49,020 bases of DNA from positions 1-49,020 of the forward strand of contig NZ_QGSY01000217.1 of the NCBI RefSeq assembly GCF_003857035.1, given 5' to 3'. The notes beneath the pieces are model-generated. The model worked only from the letters and a program-made list of their open reading frames with translations, made no database searches and was not told where the DNA came from. The translations under genes and the position numbers were made by a program. This document shows, piece after piece, positions 16,866 through 25,087 of this stretch (position 1 is the stretch's first letter; each line of letters begins with the position of its first letter). The DNA is from Micromonospora arida (GTDB lineage Bacteria > Actinomycetota > Actinomycetes > Mycobacteriales > Micromonosporaceae).

Positions 16866-17011
16866 GTGCGCCCTTTCTCGTGTCACCGCGGACTTGGCTG
16901 CATCGATGCGAGCGGCGGTTACCGGACGGTAGGCGGGAGAACCGAGAACCTCCAGAGGGGCGGCTTATCACTACGGCGTCCACGATTCGAGCCATGTTCC
17001 GGAGGGCTCAC

Positions 17012-17377
17012 TTACGTGGGCATGCAACCCGGAGCAGTGTGTGCTCCGGTGTGACTGGACGACGCAGCCGCCGGCTCTGCCCGGAGCGGCTGCAACCCGT
17101 CGGCGTCGTGGGCAGTGCGCAGGATGGTGGTCACCGTCGCGGCGCCTCGTGCCAGGCGGCCGTCATCGAACGCGGCGTCGAGTGCGGACACCCAGTCGGC
17201 GTCCACCGCCTCGAGGCGGTCGGGTTGAGCGGCACCAACATCACAGCCAGCCGACTGCGGGCACCTCGGCGCCCCGGGCGCGTGGGGTTGTCCGGCAGGC
17301 GCGGGCGCAACCAGCAGCGCAGAAACTGGTACCGACAAGCCAAATCGTGTGACATCATCATTACCGATCGGTAACAT
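17012..17377 (-). pseudogene. Possible decayed gene divergent from the TetR regulator
   Basis: Within the 529-base gap 16866-17394 a minus-strand frame runs from an ATG at 17377, overlapping the TetR operator, to 17012. Only the middle (about 17060-17240) has the strong G/C third-position bias of a real gene, with segments such as AVDADWVSALDAAFDDGRL and ATVTTILRTAH. The first 45 codons look non-coding. This may be the remains of the gene once controlled by the TetR protein. The family was not recognised, and it could be chance. Confidence 0.3.
17361..17374. promoter_or_regulatory. Perfect 14-bp palindrome TTACCGATCGGTAA: TetR operator
   Basis: A fully symmetric palindrome 20 bases before the TetR-family start, in an unusually AT-rich spot for this window. 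TetR regulators typically bind such sites to repress themselves and a divergent gene. The divergent side holds only a doubtful frame. Confidence 0.75.
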
Positions 17378-17394
17378 GAGCCGCTTCGAGGAGC

Positions 17395-17946
17395 ATGTTG
17401 GTGCTGTACGGATCGCCGCCGTCACGTCGCCGAGACGCCCTGCGTAACCGTGCCGCCATCGTCCAGGCCGCGAGCGACCTGATGACCGGCGTCCGTTCGG
17501 GACCGCCGATGCCCGAGATCGCCCGCCGGGCGGGCGTGGGACAGGCCACCATTTACCGACACTTCCCTGACCGGCGCGCCCTCGCCGAGGCGGTGGTCAC
17601 CTACCAGGTCGACCGGCTCGAGATCGTCGCAGCGACCGTCGATCATCCGGCGGCGTTCCGCGCGCTGCTGCTGGAGGTGCTGCGCAGGCAAGTTGCGATG
17701 CGTTCGCTCGTGCCGCTCGCCCTCAAGCTTGAGCAGGGCAGCCGTAACCGCCTCCAGCACCGAGTCATCGCCGCGCTCACCGGGCCGCTGCGCCGCGCGC
17801 AGGCCTGCGGGCATGTACGCGCCGACCTCACACCGGCCGACCTGGCGTTGTTGTTCGCGATGGTGCACGGCGCGACCGAGGCCGGCGTTGCAGCCGAACG
17901 TTCGGTGGACCTGCTGCTGGACGGCGTGTTCTGCAGTCCGGCGTGA
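17395..17946 (+). CDS. TetR/AcrR-family transcriptional regulator
   Basis: A 183-residue one-component repressor. The N-terminal helix-turn-helix spans about residues 15-65 (RNRAAIVQAASDLM, PMPEIARRAGVGQATIYRHF, PDRRALAEAVVTY), followed by an all-helical ligand and dimerisation domain of the SbtR type. The start is either ATG 17395 or GTG 17401. GAGGAG at 17388-17393 sits 1 or 7 bases away respectively, so GTG is actually better placed. The palindrome at 17361-17374 lies just upstream, suggesting autorepression. The ligand is unknown. No obvious intact efflux or enzyme gene is adjacent to be its target. Confidence 0.88.
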   Translation: MLVLYGSPPSRRRDALRNRAAIVQAASDLMTGVRSGPPMPEIARRAGVGQATIYRHFPDRRALAEAVVTYQVDRLEIVAATVDHPAAFRALLLEVLRRQVAMRSLVPLALKLEQGSRNRLQHRVIAALTGPLRRAQACGHVRADLTPADLALLFAMVHGATEAGVAAERSVDLLLDGVFCSPA

Positions 17947-18262
17947 AGGTCGGGCGCTCGGACCGGCTGCGGCTGAGGTCGAGGGGATGGACGTCCCGGC
18001 TCAAACGATCGGCGTAGAGCCGTCTCGTCGGGCAACGCCCGCAAGTCGGTATCGGGGCGTCAGAAGTCGTCGTCGCCACGTTCGCGCAGCATGCCAGCTC
18101 CCGCGCGTACGCCACCAGTCTGGCCGAGAACTACGTGGGCCCGCCCCTCAGCTGACCTCGGCGCCGGGTCGGCGGCGGCCCTCTATTGCTACTCATCGAT
18201 TCGTGGTAGAAATCTTTCGCACTGCCCGTTCCCAGGCAATAATTTCTTCAGACGGAGGCAAT
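17947..18262. other. Intergenic region upstream of the secreted DUF1906 protein
   Basis: About 316 bases. The right 80 bases are AT-rich for this genome (for example GGCAATAATTTCTTCAG) and should contain the promoter of the secreted protein. GGAGG at 18254-18258 is its ribosome binding site. No gene was seen. Confidence 0.4.
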
Positions 18263-19522
18263 GTGAGAGTCACTGCTGGGTGGCTGGCGAGTCTCACCGT
18301 TGCCGCAGTAATCGTGGCGCCCGCCGAGTCGATTGCTGTGGCCGCGACACCCACACAAGCATCGACTGCAGTGGTGCCGCTGGCCACCGGCCCGCAACCC
18401 GGCACCTTCACCGGCCGGGGATTCGATACCTGCGCCGCTCCGTCACAGACCACGATGAACGCGTGGCGGACCAGTTCGCCCTACGGCGCGGTCGGCATCT
18501 ACATCAGCGGGGCGAGCCGCTCCTGTTCCCAGCCGAACCTCACCGCAAGCTGGGTGGCCAACCAGACCAGCAACGGATGGCGGCTGATCCCCATCGAACT
18601 GGGTTACCAGGCACCGTGCGGCACCCGCACGCCGAAGATGTCCGCCGATCCCACCACCGCCCGGTCGCAAGGCGTCTCCGCGGCCAACAGCGCCGCGAAT
18701 GCCGCCCAGGCACTGGGCATCGGCACTGCGAGCACCATCTACAACGACATCGAGCAGTACCCGTCGAACGCGTCGTGCCGCGCCGCCGTGCTGTCGTTCC
18801 TGTCCGGTTGGACCGAGCAGTTGCACGTACGGGGCTACCTCGCCGGCATGTACTCCAGCGGTTCGTCCGGCATCAAGGACGTCTGCGAGGCATACGACAA
18901 CCCGAGCTACGCGCGACTCGACCAGATCTGGATCGCCTGGTGGAACGGAGTGGCTGACACGGACGCCGGAAGTTACTGCGCCGATGCCTACTACGCGGAC
19001 CAGCAGCGCGTGCACCAGTACGCCGGGGAGGTCACCGAGACGTGGGGTGGCGTCACGATGAAGATCGACCGCAACTACCTCGACGTGAGGGTCACGCAAA
19101 CCCCGCCGCAGCAGTGGACCACGACCATCGACAACAGCGCCTCGGGCGGGTTCACCGCGAGCACTGCATGGGGCACGTCGGCCTACTCCGGCCAACGGTT
19201 CGGCACCGACTACCGGTTTACCAGTCCGGTGTCGTCCAGCGACGTCGCCTGGTTCCGGTCGACCATCCCGGCGACCGGAAGCTATGAGATCTCAGTTTGG
19301 TACCCGGCCGACCCGGGCTACAACAACCAGACGCCATACCTTGTGGAGACCACCACAGGCAGCAGGTCCGTCTCCGTCAATCAGCGGGTCAACGGCGGTA
19401 GGTGGGTCTCGATCGGCGTCTTCACCCTGGCTGCGGGCACGGGCAACAAGGTCGGCGTGAGTCGCTGGACCAGCGGCACCGGACTCGTGGTCGCCGACGC
19501 GGTGCGGATCACCCGGGTCTGA
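18263..19522 (+). CDS. Secreted DUF1906 (glycoside-hydrolase-like) protein with golvesin-type C-terminal domain
   Basis: A 419-residue exported protein. A Sec signal peptide (hydrophobic 7-22, cleavage near AVA|AT at 27-28) precedes a DUF1906 domain (about 47-275), the Rv2525c-like TIM-barrel family. It opens with FTGRGFDTCAAPS and has acidic barrel-end residues in TIYNDIEQY, plus several cysteines for disulfides. The C-terminal 130 residues form a beta-sandwich of the golvesin/Xly carbohydrate-binding type, with NSASGGFTAS, WFRSTIPATGSYEISVWYP and VVADAVRI. The likely role is binding or cleaving cell-wall polysaccharide outside the cell; the catalytic activity of this family is unproven. The GTG start has GGAGG 4-5 bases upstream. 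Monocistronic. Confidence 0.85.
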   Translation: MRVTAGWLASLTVAAVIVAPAESIAVAATPTQASTAVVPLATGPQPGTFTGRGFDTCAAPSQTTMNAWRTSSPYGAVGIYISGASRSCSQPNLTASWVANQTSNGWRLIPIELGYQAPCGTRTPKMSADPTTARSQGVSAANSAANAAQALGIGTASTIYNDIEQYPSNASCRAAVLSFLSGWTEQLHVRGYLAGMYSSGSSGIKDVCEAYDNPSYARLDQIWIAWWNGVADTDAGSYCADAYYADQQRVHQYAGEVTETWGGVTMKIDRNYLDVRVTQTPPQQWTTTIDNSASGGFTASTAWGTSAYSGQRFGTDYRFTSPVSSSDVAWFRSTIPATGSYEISVWYPADPGYNNQTPYLVETTTGSRSVSVNQRVNGGRWVSIGVFTLAAGTGNKVGVSRWTSGTGLVVADAVRITRV

Positions 19523-19545
19523 TCTCGCAACTGCCGAGTGCACCC

Positions 19546-19752
19546 CTATCCGGTGGCCTGGCCGCGAAGGGTGAAGGCCCAGTTGATGGCGCCTTCAATC
19601 TTGTCGGTCAAGTCGAGGATGTCAGGGACCGCGCCCAGAACGGTGACCTCGACCAAGGCGCCATCGCGGCCAAACCGGCGGTGGTACTCGTCGTAGGGGT
19701 AGTCCGCGATTTGGGATCGGAGCTGACTGGCGTGGTGTTGGTCCGCTGAGAT
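19546..19752 (-). pseudogene. Fragment of an unknown gene (C-terminal 69 codons), no start
   Basis: A minus-strand frame ending at 19546 gives a protein-like segment: SQIADYPYDEYHRRFGRDG, VEVTVLGAVPDILDLTDKIEG, ending INWAFTLRGQATG. No ATG or GTG with a ribosome binding site exists at its head, and upstream codons overlap the lipoprotein gene in a different frame. It looks like the 3' remainder of a gene that lost its front. Family not recognised. Confidence 0.3.
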
Positions 19753-19778
19753 GGGCCCGGTCGCGCGCCGAACGCCGG

Positions 19779-20288
19779 TCAGAGCAGTGTCAGCTCGAAG
19801 CACCCCCACCCGTCGCCGGCCTGCGCGACGAGCTTCCACGTTCCGGCGGCCGGCAACGGGATGCCGCTGGGGTACATCGCCTGCCCGGCGTCGTTGGTCG
19901 CCAGAGAGCCGGCGCTGTAGGTCTCGGTGCGGCCGCCGGAGGTCGCGGTCACGGTGAGCGCGGCGTTGAGCTGGGGGCTGGCCGGCAGCCAGAACAGCTT
20001 GCCCAGGTCGGGGCCGAGGTCAGGATGCCATTGCCTGCGGTACTCGACGAAGTCCCCGGCGATGAAGTCGCCCGAGCGCACCAGCGTGGCGTCGCCGGGC
20101 ACCACGACGCACTCGCGCCGGGCGCTGCCGGGCAGGCTCTGCTGGAAGGCCGGCACCGGCGGCGACGCGGCCGGCGACGACGGCACCGCCGCCGACCCGG
20201 CCGGCGAGGCCGGGCCGGCGGCGGGCGGGGCTGGTGCAGTACACCCGCAGAGCACCAGTGCCACGACGAACAGCGGGATTGCTCGCAC
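19779..20288 (-). CDS. Predicted lipoprotein, 169 residues
   Basis: A small exported lipoprotein. The signal peptide PLFVVALVLCGC ends in a lipobox with C16 as the modified cysteine. A Pro/Ala/Ser-rich spacer (about 17-48) is followed by a beta-rich globular domain with two cysteines (ECVV and WGCFE) that could form a disulfide. GTG 20288 has GAGAGG about 7-8 bases upstream. It lies 17 bases after the stop of the beta-propeller stub and was probably cotranscribed with it. The function is unknown. Confidence 0.65.
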   Translation of the reverse strand: MRAIPLFVVALVLCGCTAPAPPAAGPASPAGSAAVPSSPAASPPVPAFQQSLPGSARRECVVVPGDATLVRSGDFIAGDFVEYRRQWHPDLGPDLGKLFWLPASPQLNAALTVTATSGGRTETYSAGSLATNDAGQAMYPSGIPLPAAGTWKLVAQAGDGWGCFELTLL

Positions 20289-20304
20289 AGCGTTGCCTCT
20301 CTCC

Positions 20305-20583
20305 TCAGGCGGCCGGGTTCCAGATCGAGACCCGGCCGCTCCAACAGGCCATGAGCGTCGCGGTCGTGATGCATTTCGTCGGCGGGGAGGCGGCCCGGCC
20401 CAGCACGTGCACCGCGGTACCGTCGGGCGGCAGGACCAGCGAAGGCTTCAACGGTGGCGCAGCTTCGGCCCCGCCCGCGAACGCCAGCACGCCGACGGCC
20501 ACCAGGGCCGGGAGCCAGCGCCTCGTCCCGGGCGGGGCAGGGTCGGCGGTGGCGTCCAGGTCGATCACGGCGGCGGACGGCAT
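20305..20583 (-). CDS. Short secreted-protein stub resembling the start of a PQQ-like beta-propeller protein
   Basis: Ninety-two residues: a cytoplasmic leader (PSAAVIDLDATADP), one transmembrane or signal helix (WLPALVAVGVLAFAGG) and one or two beta-propeller-like strands (AVHVLGRAA, ATLMACWSGRVSIWNP) before the stop. In Micromonospora-like genomes I recall such a leader heading proteins of 350-450 residues with a PQQ-type propeller. If so, this is a truncated stub with most blades missing. Its ATG at 20583 overlaps, head to head, the ATG of the plus-strand frame at 20582. Treat as a probable broken gene. Confidence 0.45.
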   Translation of the reverse strand: MPSAAVIDLDATADPAPPGTRRWLPALVAVGVLAFAGGAEAAPPLKPSLVLPPDGTAVHVLGRAASPPTKCITTATLMACWSGRVSIWNPAA

Positions 20584-20821
20584 GCGGTCAGCGTCTCACG
20601 AACCGGATGTGTTGGACCCGCTGCGGCATTTGCGAGCACCACCCTCGACGGAAGCCGAGCGGCCGATCGGTGAGGTGACGCTGCTGGCCGTCACCGCGGT
20701 CTGGCTCGTGCTGCTCGGGTTCGGTGCGCTCGTCCTACGCCGAGAGCTGGAGCTACTCACCGACCGGGTCGACAGCACCGACTACAAGATCCGCGTCTAC
20801 GACGGGCACCCGGAAGGCTGA
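20582..20821 (+). CDS. Small single-helix membrane protein (79 residues), start uncertain
   Basis: The frame ends at 20821 with a clear hydrophobic helix (VTLLAVTAVWLVLLGFGALVLRR) followed by an acidic tail (ELLTDRVDSTDYKIRVYDG). The best-supported part is from about 20660 on, where third positions are G/C-rich. ATG 20582 gives 79 residues, but its ATG forms CATG with the divergent gene's start and only a weak GGCGGA precedes it. GTG 20609 or a later GTG are alternatives. Function unknown. Confidence 0.45.
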   Translation: MRSASHEPDVLDPLRHLRAPPSTEAERPIGEVTLLAVTAVWLVLLGFGALVLRRELELLTDRVDSTDYKIRVYDGHPEG

Positions 20822-20972
20822 CCCACTCCAGCCGTGGACGGTCCCCCGAGTGTCCGCACGCCTCGGCGATTCACTCGGTCACTGACCCCGTTGCTGTACA
20901 CAATCAGAAAGGCCACCCGCCTGCCCATTCGGGCGGCTGCCGAGCGACTCCTTGCGATGGAATCATGATCGG

Positions 20973-22061
20973 ATGACGCCCTTCCACATCGATGTGCCCG
21001 AAGCCGTCCTGGACGACCTGCGGGCTCGGCTGTCGCGGACAAGGCTCGCGCCAGCCGCCCCGGGAGAGCCGTGGGCCGCCGGGACCGACCCTGGGTACCT
21101 GGCAGGTCTGGTGCGGTACTGGCTCGATGGATTCGACTGGCGTGCGGTCGAGCGTGCCCTCAATCGGTACCCTCAGTTCGTCGCCACGGTCCGAGGCACG
21201 CCAGTCCACTTCGTTCATGTTCGCTCGGCGGCGCCCGACGCCACGGCGCTGATCCTGACCCATGGCTGGCCCAGCACGTACACGGAGATGCTGCCCCTGG
21301 TGTCCCGGCTCGCAGACTTCGACCTCGTCATACCGAGCCTGCCCGGCTTCGCCTTCTCCGGTCCACTCGCCGAGGGCCCGACGACCGAGGCGGCTGTCGC
21401 GGACGTGTGGGCTGAGCTGATGACCCGTTTGGGCTACGACCGCTTCGGCGCCTACGGTGGCGATATCGGGTCCGGCGTGTCGACGTGGCTCGGCGCCCGC
21501 CACGCAGATCGGGTCATCGGGGTCTTCTCGCAGCACATCAAGTTCCCGCCAGCGGACCGCAGGGGCGACCTCAGCCCAGCCGAGGAGGCGTTCATCGCCA
21601 TGCTCGACGCGAAGGCCCAAGATGACTGGGGCTACGGAATCCTCCAGGAAACACGGCCCGACACCCTTGCGGCCGCGCTGAGCGACTCGCCGTCCGGACT
21701 GGCCGCATGGATCATCGAGAAGTACCAGCGCTGGAGCGACTGTGGCGGCGACATCTCCCGCCGGTTCGGCTTCGACGAGCTGCTGACCACCGTGATGCTG
21801 TACTGGGTCACCAACTGCATCGGCACGTCCTTCCGGCCCTACCGTGACGACCGCCTGGCCCCACATCTGCCAATGGTCGCCGTGCCCGCCGGTATCACGG
21901 TCAGCGTGGAGGACGCCGGCCTGCCCCGATCGTTCGCCGAACGCACCTACGCCAACCTCACCCACTGGCACGAACCCGGGGTCGGCGGCCACTTCTTCGC
22001 CCAGGAAGAGCCCGACCTGCTCGCTGCCGACCTGCGCGCCTTCTTCAGCGCGCTACGCTAA
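20973..22061 (+). CDS. Epoxide hydrolase (microsomal/EHN type)
   Basis: A 362-residue hydrolase that opens epoxides to diols through a covalent Asp-ester intermediate. The N-terminal EHN domain runs from about 1 to 105 (PFHIDVPEAVLDDLRARLSR, WRAVERALNRYPQF). The oxyanion-hole motif HGWP is at 97-100, the nucleophile D164 in YGGDIGSG (family consensus GGDWG), and H340 in GVGGHFFAQEEP near the end. Length is typical of bacterial members. ATG 20973 fits the family N-terminus; a TTG seven codons earlier is less likely. No strong Shine-Dalgarno is seen. It may detoxify or use terpene-like epoxides, but no biosynthetic partner is adjacent. Confidence 0.88.
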   Translation: MTPFHIDVPEAVLDDLRARLSRTRLAPAAPGEPWAAGTDPGYLAGLVRYWLDGFDWRAVERALNRYPQFVATVRGTPVHFVHVRSAAPDATALILTHGWPSTYTEMLPLVSRLADFDLVIPSLPGFAFSGPLAEGPTTEAAVADVWAELMTRLGYDRFGAYGGDIGSGVSTWLGARHADRVIGVFSQHIKFPPADRRGDLSPAEEAFIAMLDAKAQDDWGYGILQETRPDTLAAALSDSPSGLAAWIIEKYQRWSDCGGDISRRFGFDELLTTVMLYWVTNCIGTSFRPYRDDRLAPHLPMVAVPAGITVSVEDAGLPRSFAERTYANLTHWHEPGVGGHFFAQEEPDLLAADLRAFFSALR

Positions 22062-22272
22062 TCCAGGAGCTCAACCGGCGGCACCGCTGCTGGTCCTGGT
22101 CAGTGTGCAAGGCCGGCCTGGATCGCCAGGATGGCGGCTCGTACCGGTCGCGACGGCCGGTCTTGGCAGCACGTTGGTCACGTGGGTCATCCACAGACCC
22201 GCACTCGTCTGTCCGGGGTGGACGACCATCCCGGAGCTCAGGACCTGTACGTGGGCCATAAGATCCACGTCT

Positions 22273-23262
22273 ATGGTCCGCGCCACACCTCCGCGTCCTC
22301 TGGACATCGCGGCACTCTTCCCTGAACTGCGGGAACATTCCATCACCGCTACCCGCCTGCATCCCCGACCGGGCGCTCCGACCATCACGGACAGTTCGGT
22401 CGGCGGACCGCTGCTATGGCCGGCCGACGAGGTATGGCCGGTCTGCGACGACGCCGGGGCGCACGAGCCATGGAACCTGACGACCCCGGCCGCCCTGCAC
22501 CGCAGGCGGAATATCCTCGCGACCGCAGAAGCTCGGGAGCCGCTGCCGGGTGGAGACTTCTTGAATGCGGAGGAGCGGGCCGAGCTCGATGCGGCCGACG
22601 CATTGGACCTGGACGACCTGATCGAGGATTCCATCCCGTTGGTTCCAGTCGCGCAGCTGTACCGACGCGATATCCCGGACTACGTCGGTCCGGACGGCAC
22701 CGACTTGCTCCAGATGCTGTGGTGCCCTGTGGACCACTCGGACCGGCACTACAGCCCTCGCGTATTTCTCTACTGGCGCGACAGTTCCGCCGTCGGCCCG
22801 CTGCTCGAAGCGCCTCCCGTGCCGCCGGTGATCAGTGACATGTACCTGCCGCTTCCGTGCGTGGTGCACCCGGAGCAGGTCCGCGAGTACCAATACGCCG
22901 ACCTGCTCCCCGATGACCTACGCGAGCGGCTCGACGAGTGGGATGACGACGAAGACGAGAGCCGTCCCCACTATCAGAGCGACTTGTCGCTGGCGCCGGG
23001 ATGGAAGGTCGGCGGGTACGCGAACTGGTCACTGACCGATCCGTACCCGATGGACTGTGCTGCCTGCGGCACCACGATGACCTTGATTCTCACGGTCGGC
23101 TCCAGCGACTGGAACGGCATGCGTTGCAGCTGGCGCCCGTCGGAGGAAAATCCGACCGCGTCCCCAGACACCGTCGGAGTGCAGATCGGGCGCGGCTACT
23201 CGCTGTACACCTTCTGCTGCCCCGAATCAATCGATCATCCCCCGGCCACCGCTAAGCAGTGA
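22273..23262 (+). CDS. DUF1963 (YwqG-like) protein whose stop codon lies in an IS remnant
   Basis: A 329-residue cytoplasmic protein of the DUF1963 family. Diagnostic features are PLLWPADEVWPVCDD, IPLVPVAQLYRRDIPD, GTDLLQMLWCPVDH, WKVGGYANWSLTDPYPMDC and the late YTFCC segment. The biochemical role of the family is unknown. The ATG at 22273 matches the family N-terminus, although no good ribosome binding site precedes it, and the frame is open much further upstream without family similarity. The last three codons (AAG CAG TGA) coincide with a decayed IS5 transposase segment that normally reads Lys-Gln-Trp, so the IS supplied the present stop. Cys residues near 275-280 could bind metal. Confidence 0.75.
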   Translation: MVRATPPRPLDIAALFPELREHSITATRLHPRPGAPTITDSSVGGPLLWPADEVWPVCDDAGAHEPWNLTTPAALHRRRNILATAEAREPLPGGDFLNAEERAELDAADALDLDDLIEDSIPLVPVAQLYRRDIPDYVGPDGTDLLQMLWCPVDHSDRHYSPRVFLYWRDSSAVGPLLEAPPVPPVISDMYLPLPCVVHPEQVREYQYADLLPDDLRERLDEWDDDEDESRPHYQSDLSLAPGWKVGGYANWSLTDPYPMDCAACGTTMTLILTVGSSDWNGMRCSWRPSEENPTASPDTVGVQIGRGYSLYTFCCPESIDHPPATAKQ

Positions 23263-23369
23263 CGCGGCATCCCTCCATGCGTGCCGACAACCTGGTCGTC
23301 CGCTACGAAGCCCCATCCAACTCGCCGCCATCGACGAATGGCTGTGACGGACTTCAACACATGCCCTAG
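23251..23369 (+). mobile_element. Decayed second copy of the IS5-type 3' end
   Basis: Aligns by eye with the IS end at the left edge. AAGCAGTGACGCGGCATC corresponds to the LKQWRGI stretch (with Trp mutated to a stop). Then come GTCCGCTACGAAGCC, ATCCAACTCGCCGCCATCGA and GAATGGCTGTGA, followed by GGACTTCAACACATGCCCTAG. A one-base deletion and several substitutions break the frame. Similarity stops exactly at CTAG (23366-23369), as in the first copy. Everything upstream of about 23251, including the catalytic part, is missing. Confidence 0.75.
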
Positions 23370-23675
23370 ACCGGGGCACCGTTCGAGTGCCGTCACCGTC
23401 GGGCCACCGGTCGAACGGCTCGCTCACCGGCAGCGCGATCCCTTCGTGCCTCGGGCGCTCGGCTGGGTCGCGCCTCCCCGCTGTACGCCGTCCGGTCGAG
23501 GATCTTAATCATCAGCTCTTGATCAGTTCGCGCGGTTGGTGACGCCCGATCCGCCCGACTGGGCGTACCGGCCGCACCCGGGTCGCCCTGAGCCGAGCGC
23601 TGCCGACACGGGCGAGCGTGATTCACCTCGCACACGTTTGCCCTTGACGTCAACGTGAGGTTTTAGCGTGGCGAT
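23370..23675. other. Intergenic region upstream of the SDR gene
   Basis: About 300 bases between the IS scar and the SDR start. No gene was seen; the only clear signal is the MerR-type promoter element at 23644-23661, directly before the SDR gene. Confidence 0.4.
23644..23661 (+). promoter_or_regulatory. MerR-type promoter/operator TTGACGTCAACGTGAGGT
   Basis: A near-palindromic element (core TTGACGTCAA is perfectly symmetric) starting with a -35-like TTGACG, 15 bases before the SDR ATG. Such GACGTcaACGT sites overlapping -35 are typical for MerR-family activators. A 16-of-18 match lies at 28960-28977. No merR gene is in the window, so the regulator would be encoded elsewhere. Confidence 0.55.
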
Positions 23676-24383
23676 ATGCAAATCAACGGCTCGACAGCTC
23701 TCGTGACCGGAGCTAACCGCGGCCTCGGCAAGGCCTTCGCCGAGGCCCTCCTCGCCCGGGGCGCCACCGTCTATGCGACCGCCCGTCGCCTGGAAAGCAT
23801 CGACATCCCCGGCGCCATCGCGCTCCAGCTGGACATCACGGATCCCGCGTCCATCGAGGCCGCCGCAGGCAAGGTGGGCGAGCTCGACATCCTCATCAAC
23901 AACGCCGGCACCTCCACTGAAGCCCCGCTGCTCGGCCCCTCCACGGAAAACATCCGCCGCGACCTCGACACCAACTTCTGGGGCACTCTCAACGTCACCC
24001 GTGCCTTCGCGCCCAGGCTGGCCGGTGGCGCCATCCTCAATGTCATCTCGGCGCTGAGCTGGTACACCTTCAGCCCCGGCAGCAACGGCTACGCCGCCTC
24101 GAAGGCCGCGGAGTGGTCCCTGACGAACGGCATCCGACTCGAGTTGGCCGACCAGAAGACTCTGGTCACCGCCCTGGCGCTGGCGATCGCCGACACGGAC
24201 ATGATGGCTGGCGTCGACATCCCCAAGCTCGCGCCCCACGAGGTGGTCGCCCAGGCCCTCGACGGACTGGAAGCAGGCAAGATCGAAGTCATCGCCGACA
24301 AGCCCACCGCCAACGTCAAGGCCTCCCTCTCCCGCGATCCCGCCGACTTCTACGCCGACATCTCCGGCAAGCTCTTCGCCTGA
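23676..24383 (+). CDS. Short-chain dehydrogenase/reductase
   Basis: A 235-residue classical SDR. The nucleotide-binding motif TGANRGLG is at 11-18 and DITDP at 53-57. NNAG is at 75-78 and the serine of the catalytic triad is in VISALSWY (S125 or S128). Y139 and K143 lie in YAASK. An Arg after the second strand (ARR) suggests NADP(H) preference. The TDMMAGVD loop after the active site is typical of this subfamily, but the substrate is unknown. The gene directly follows a MerR-type promoter element, suggesting induction by a small molecule or stress, and no further gene is cotranscribed. Confidence 0.88.
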   Translation: MQINGSTALVTGANRGLGKAFAEALLARGATVYATARRLESIDIPGAIALQLDITDPASIEAAAGKVGELDILINNAGTSTEAPLLGPSTENIRRDLDTNFWGTLNVTRAFAPRLAGGAILNVISALSWYTFSPGSNGYAASKAAEWSLTNGIRLELADQKTLVTALALAIADTDMMAGVDIPKLAPHEVVAQALDGLEAGKIEVIADKPTANVKASLSRDPADFYADISGKLFA

Positions 24384-25087
24384 CTTCACCGGTAATCCGC
24401 CTGCCGGAGTAAGCGGCTTGGTCAACGGGCGTACGGCCGGCGGGCGGCCCGGATTCTCATGAAGCCGGGCCTCCGCCTGACCGCCGCAGGGGTGCGGACG
24501 GCGAGCGAAGCCCTGAAGATCGTGATCGACTTCGTGGTCTTGAAGCTGGCGGCTCCAAGGTGCGACCGAGGGCTCCGGGAGGTCACCGGTCCCGTGCGGT
24601 GTTTCCGGGCGTCGGGATCACGTCGAGCGCGCGGCCATGGTCTCGCCGGTCCAGGGTGATCGCGCTCGCGGTCTAGGTGCCGAATGTCGGCCGTGCCCGG
24701 GATCAGCAGAGTCGACGCGGAATCACGAGAAGGTCGCCGAGCACCGCAAGCCATTGATCCACGGAATGGACTTCACGCCGCGGCGCTCGTTGATAAATCC
24801 TCGCCAGTTGAAGCCCTCGACGTCGGCAGCTAGCCCGCTTCCGCTGGCAGAACCGCGACGACTGAGCAGCTGATCGGCTCAGCTGACTGATGGGGTATGA
24901 GCAGTATGGTGACCGACCGACGTCTGGTGGTCAACAACTCCCGCGCGCTCGGTCTCGGCACTGCGACGACCTGTCCGGCATGAGCGTGCGCCTGCAGGTG
25001 GAGGTACGAACAAGGACCCACCTGATCTTGCTCCACGGAACGGCGTCGTAGCCCACAACAGACGACGTTGGTGCATCATGGTTTCCC
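24384..25087. other. 700-base region without a supportable gene
   Basis: No frame has convincing content or a start site. The only symmetric element is CAGCTGA-TCGGC-TCAGCTG at 24867-24885, of unknown meaning. Patches of moderate coding bias suggest old gene remains, but I cannot assign a family. Confidence 0.4.

Noticed and set aside
24867..24885. CAGCTGA-TCGGC-TCAGCTG inverted repeat
   Set aside because: Short arms, no flanking gene start and no T run. It cannot be distinguished from chance, so it is mentioned only as part of the gap description.
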